Positions 4,944 to 6,364 of a stretch of DNA of 6,364 nt are shown piece by piece. A program made the position numbers and the translations under genes. Source of the stretch: Actinomycetes bacterium. GTDB lineage: Bacteria; Actinomycetota; Actinomycetes; Actinomycetales; Cellulomonadaceae. A model generated the notes under the pieces. It had not been told where the DNA came from and made no database searches. It saw only the letters and a program-made list of their open reading frames with translations. Location: assembly GCA_023389455.1 (NCBI GenBank), contig JAEWEJ010000122.1, positions 1 through 6,364 of the forward strand, read 5' to 3'. Every line of letters starts with the position of its first letter. Within the stretch, counting starts at the first letter, position 1.

Positions 4944-6008
4944 TCACCGCGGGCGGTCGCGGTCCTTGCTGGGTTGCACGCGCTTCGGCTCGCCCGGCAT
5001 CTTGGGGTACTCCGGTGGGTACGGCAGGTCGCCGTGCCCGTCGTCGCGCTCCTGGCGGTCGGCCAGCTCGAGCAGCGAGTCCAGGCGGAAGCGCGGTGCC
5101 TCACCGGCGACGAGGGCGGCGAACAGGTCGCCCACGGCCGCGAACCGGTCGGGCATGGTGAGCACGTCGAAGTCGTCCGGGTGCACCTGGTCGACCTCGT
5201 CCCACGTGAGCGGCGCGGAGACGGTGGCGCGGGGGTTCGAGCGGATCGAGTACGCGGAGGCGATGGTGCGGTCGCGTGCCATCTGGTTGTAGTCGACGAA
5301 GATCTTGCTGCCGCGCTCCTCCTTCCACCACTTCATCGTCACGAGGTCGGGCAGGCGGCGCTCGAGCTCGCGGCCGAAGGCGATGGTCGCGCGTCGTGCG
5401 TCGGTGAAGGACCACTCGGGGACGATCGGCACGAAGACGTGCAGCCCGCGCCCGCCCGACGTCTTGGGCACGCCGTCGAGGCCGTGCTCCGCGAGCAGCT
5501 CGCGCACGTGGGGGGCGACGCGCGCGGCGTCGTCGAAGTCGGTGCCCGGCTGCGGGTCCAGGTCGATGCGCACCTGGTCCGGCCTGTCGACGTCGTCGCG
5601 CACGACGGGCCACGGGTGGAACGTCAGCGTCCCGAGGTTCGCGGCCCAGGCGACGACGGCCAGCTCGGTGGGGGCGACCTCGTCGGCCGTGCGACCCGAG
5701 GGGAACGCGATGCGGGACGTCTCGACGTAGTCCGGCGCACCCTGCGGCACACGCTTCTGGTAGAACGCGTCGCCGCTCGAGTCCTGCCGTGTCGCCATGC
5801 GCGCGCCCTCGAAGACGCCCTTGGGCCAGCGCTCGAGGGTGGTCGGGCGGTCCTGCAGGGCGCCGAGGATGCCGTCGCCGACGCTCACGAAGTACCGGAC
5901 CACGTCGAGCTTGGTCAGGCCCCGCTCCGGGAACACGACGCGGTCCGGGCTGCTGACGCGCACCGTGCGGCCCCGCACGTCCAGCTCCACCGCCGAGGTC
6001 TGTGCCAT
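4944..6008 (-). CDS. Stand-alone LigD-type primase/polymerase (AEP superfamily, NHEJ-type)
   Basis: This 354-residue protein matches the polymerase domain of bacterial LigD, an archaeo-eukaryotic-primase-type enzyme that adds ribo- or deoxynucleotides at broken or gapped DNA. The two metal-binding aspartates are D149 and D151 in RIDLDPQPG. The nucleotide-binding motif is SGGRGLH (184-190, His190), and the third aspartate is D239 in KIFVDYNQ. The N-terminal DRVVFPERGLTKLDVVRYF (22-40) corresponds to the region that binds the 5' phosphate in mycobacterial PolDom. The tail LPYPPEYPKMPGEPKRVQPS (328-347) is a familiar end of stand-alone versions. No ligase or 3'-phosphoesterase domain is fused, and neither Ku nor a ligase is in the window, so it resembles mycobacterial PolD1/PolD2-type proteins rather than full LigD. 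All catalytic residues are present. ATG 6008 is three bases after the stop of the LuxR-type gene and is preceded by a -10 element, not a ribosome binding site. Confidence 0.94.
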   Translation of the reverse strand: MAQTSAVELDVRGRTVRVSSPDRVVFPERGLTKLDVVRYFVSVGDGILGALQDRPTTLERWPKGVFEGARMATRQDSSGDAFYQKRVPQGAPDYVETSRIAFPSGRTADEVAPTELAVVAWAANLGTLTFHPWPVVRDDVDRPDQVRIDLDPQPGTDFDDAARVAPHVRELLAEHGLDGVPKTSGGRGLHVFVPIVPEWSFTDARRATIAFGRELERRLPDLVTMKWWKEERGSKIFVDYNQMARDRTIASAYSIRSNPRATVSAPLTWDEVDQVHPDDFDVLTMPDRFAAVGDLFAALVAGEAPRFRLDSLLELADRQERDDGHGDLPYPPEYPKMPGEPKRVQPSKDRDRPR

Positions 6009-6021
6009 GGGTCACACCGTA
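6009..6021 (-). promoter_or_regulatory. -10 element of a predicted leaderless promoter for the LigD-type polymerase
   Basis: On the minus strand TACGGT (6021 down to 6016, TAnnnT) is followed by seven bases, GTGACCC, and then ATG 6008. Those seven bases contain the TGA stop of the upstream LuxR-type gene (6014-6012), so the -10 hexamer lies inside that gene's last codons. No ribosome binding site and no convincing -35 are visible. The polymerase could thus be expressed without the regulator although the two genes are almost touching. Confidence 0.55.
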
Positions 6022-6364
6022 GGGCCGGGTGGTGACACGCGCTCCCCGCCGCCGGACCGCGCCCCGGCCGCGCGCCCCAGCAGGCCGCGCTCGTGCGCGA
6101 TGGTCACCGCCTCGGTCCGCCCCGACGCGCCCAGCTTGGCCAGCACGTTGGACACGTGCACCGAGACGGTCTTGCCGGAGATGAACAGTCGCTCCCCGAC
6201 CTGCCGGTTCGACAGACCTTGCGCCACGAGGGCGAGCACCTCGGCCTCGCGGCCGGTGAGCACGTCCGTCGGCGGTCCCGCCGGCGCCCGGGCGCCGCCC
6301 AGACGGGCGCGGCGTGCAAGGTCCGCGACCGCGTCGGCCAGCGGCACGGCGCCCATCGCGCGGG
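6012..6364 (-). CDS. LuxR-family transcriptional regulator (C-terminal part, 5' truncated by window)
   Basis: The frame is open to the right edge of the window and ends at a TGA at 6014-6012. Counting from an internal Met at 6356, residues 33-83 form a complete LuxR/GerE-type helix-turn-helix: LTGREAEVLALVAQGLSNRQVG, then ERLFISGKTVSVHVSNVLAKLGASGRTEAV. The TxREAEVL and GKTVxxHVxNxLxKLG signatures are intact. The preceding GAVPLADAVADLARRARL is typical of the end of the helical repeat region of large LAL/MalT-like regulators. I therefore read this as the tail of a longer protein whose N-terminal sensor or ATPase part lies outside, rather than a 114-residue gene. A Gly/Ser/Arg-rich tail of about 20 residues follows the DNA-binding domain. 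The regulated genes are unknown. The polymerase gene follows after 3 bases, so co-transcription is possible. Confidence 0.87.
   Translation of the reverse strand, partial: RAMGAVPLADAVADLARRARLGGARAPAGPPTDVLTGREAEVLALVAQGLSNRQVGERLFISGKTVSVHVSNVLAKLGASGRTEAVTIAHERGLLGRAAGARSGGGERVSPPGPTV

Noticed and set aside
3216..6035. A 939-codon open frame on the + strand, antisense to the polymerase and the 450-residue protein genes.
   Set aside because: Its translation is dominated by R, G, V, H and A with no domain. It is the shadow expected opposite genes with strong G/C third positions, and the minus-strand frames carry intact catalytic motifs.

Overview
The window is very GC-rich, and its genes strongly prefer G or C at the third codon position. 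Together with the mycolata/Streptomyces-type families present (TAP-type lipoprotein hydrolase, LiaF-like membrane protein, stand-alone LigD-type polymerase, LAL-like LuxR regulator), this points to the chromosome of a high-GC actinobacterium. The gene order holB tail, TAP hydrolase, tRNA-Thr(CGT) is what I would expect in Cellulomonas or a close relative, but that genus call is an inference from memory, not from a search.

Left part (1-2001, all + strand): the last 70 codons of a DNA polymerase III delta' subunit (holB), a GC hairpin terminator, a secreted lipoprotein serine peptidase/hydrolase of the TAP family, then tRNA-Thr(CGT) with its own promoter and a 15-bp stem terminator. Middle (2002-3154, + strand): a short tandem-repeat tract, an uncharacterised 60-residue Cys/His protein with an excellent ribosome binding site, and a four-helix LiaF-like membrane protein. 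A 217-base convergent intergenic stretch (3155-3371) carries a second small tandem repeat. Right part (3372-6364, all - strand): reading leftwards from the right edge, the C-terminal end of a LuxR-family regulator, a LigD-type primase/polymerase gene starting 3 bases after the regulator's stop, a 219-base gap, and a 450-residue protein with a DUF3806-like N-terminal domain, a long Pro/Glu/Thr linker containing a TPVE repeat, and a conserved-looking C-terminal domain.

The genes do not form one pathway. They look like ordinary chromosomal neighbours: replication, extracellular peptide hydrolysis, translation, envelope sensing, and DNA break or gap repair. The most consistent cross-cutting pattern is regulatory. 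Three of the protein genes (TAP, LiaF-like, LigD-Pol) have a TAnnnT -10 element 6-7 bases before the ATG and no ribosome binding site, so they are predicted to be transcribed as leaderless mRNAs. The small Cys/His gene instead has a strong Shine-Dalgarno. I see no phage, insertion sequence, CRISPR array, defence island or biosynthetic cluster, and no convincing undescribed multi-gene system. The least understood pieces are the 60-residue Cys/His protein and the 450-residue repeat-linker protein.
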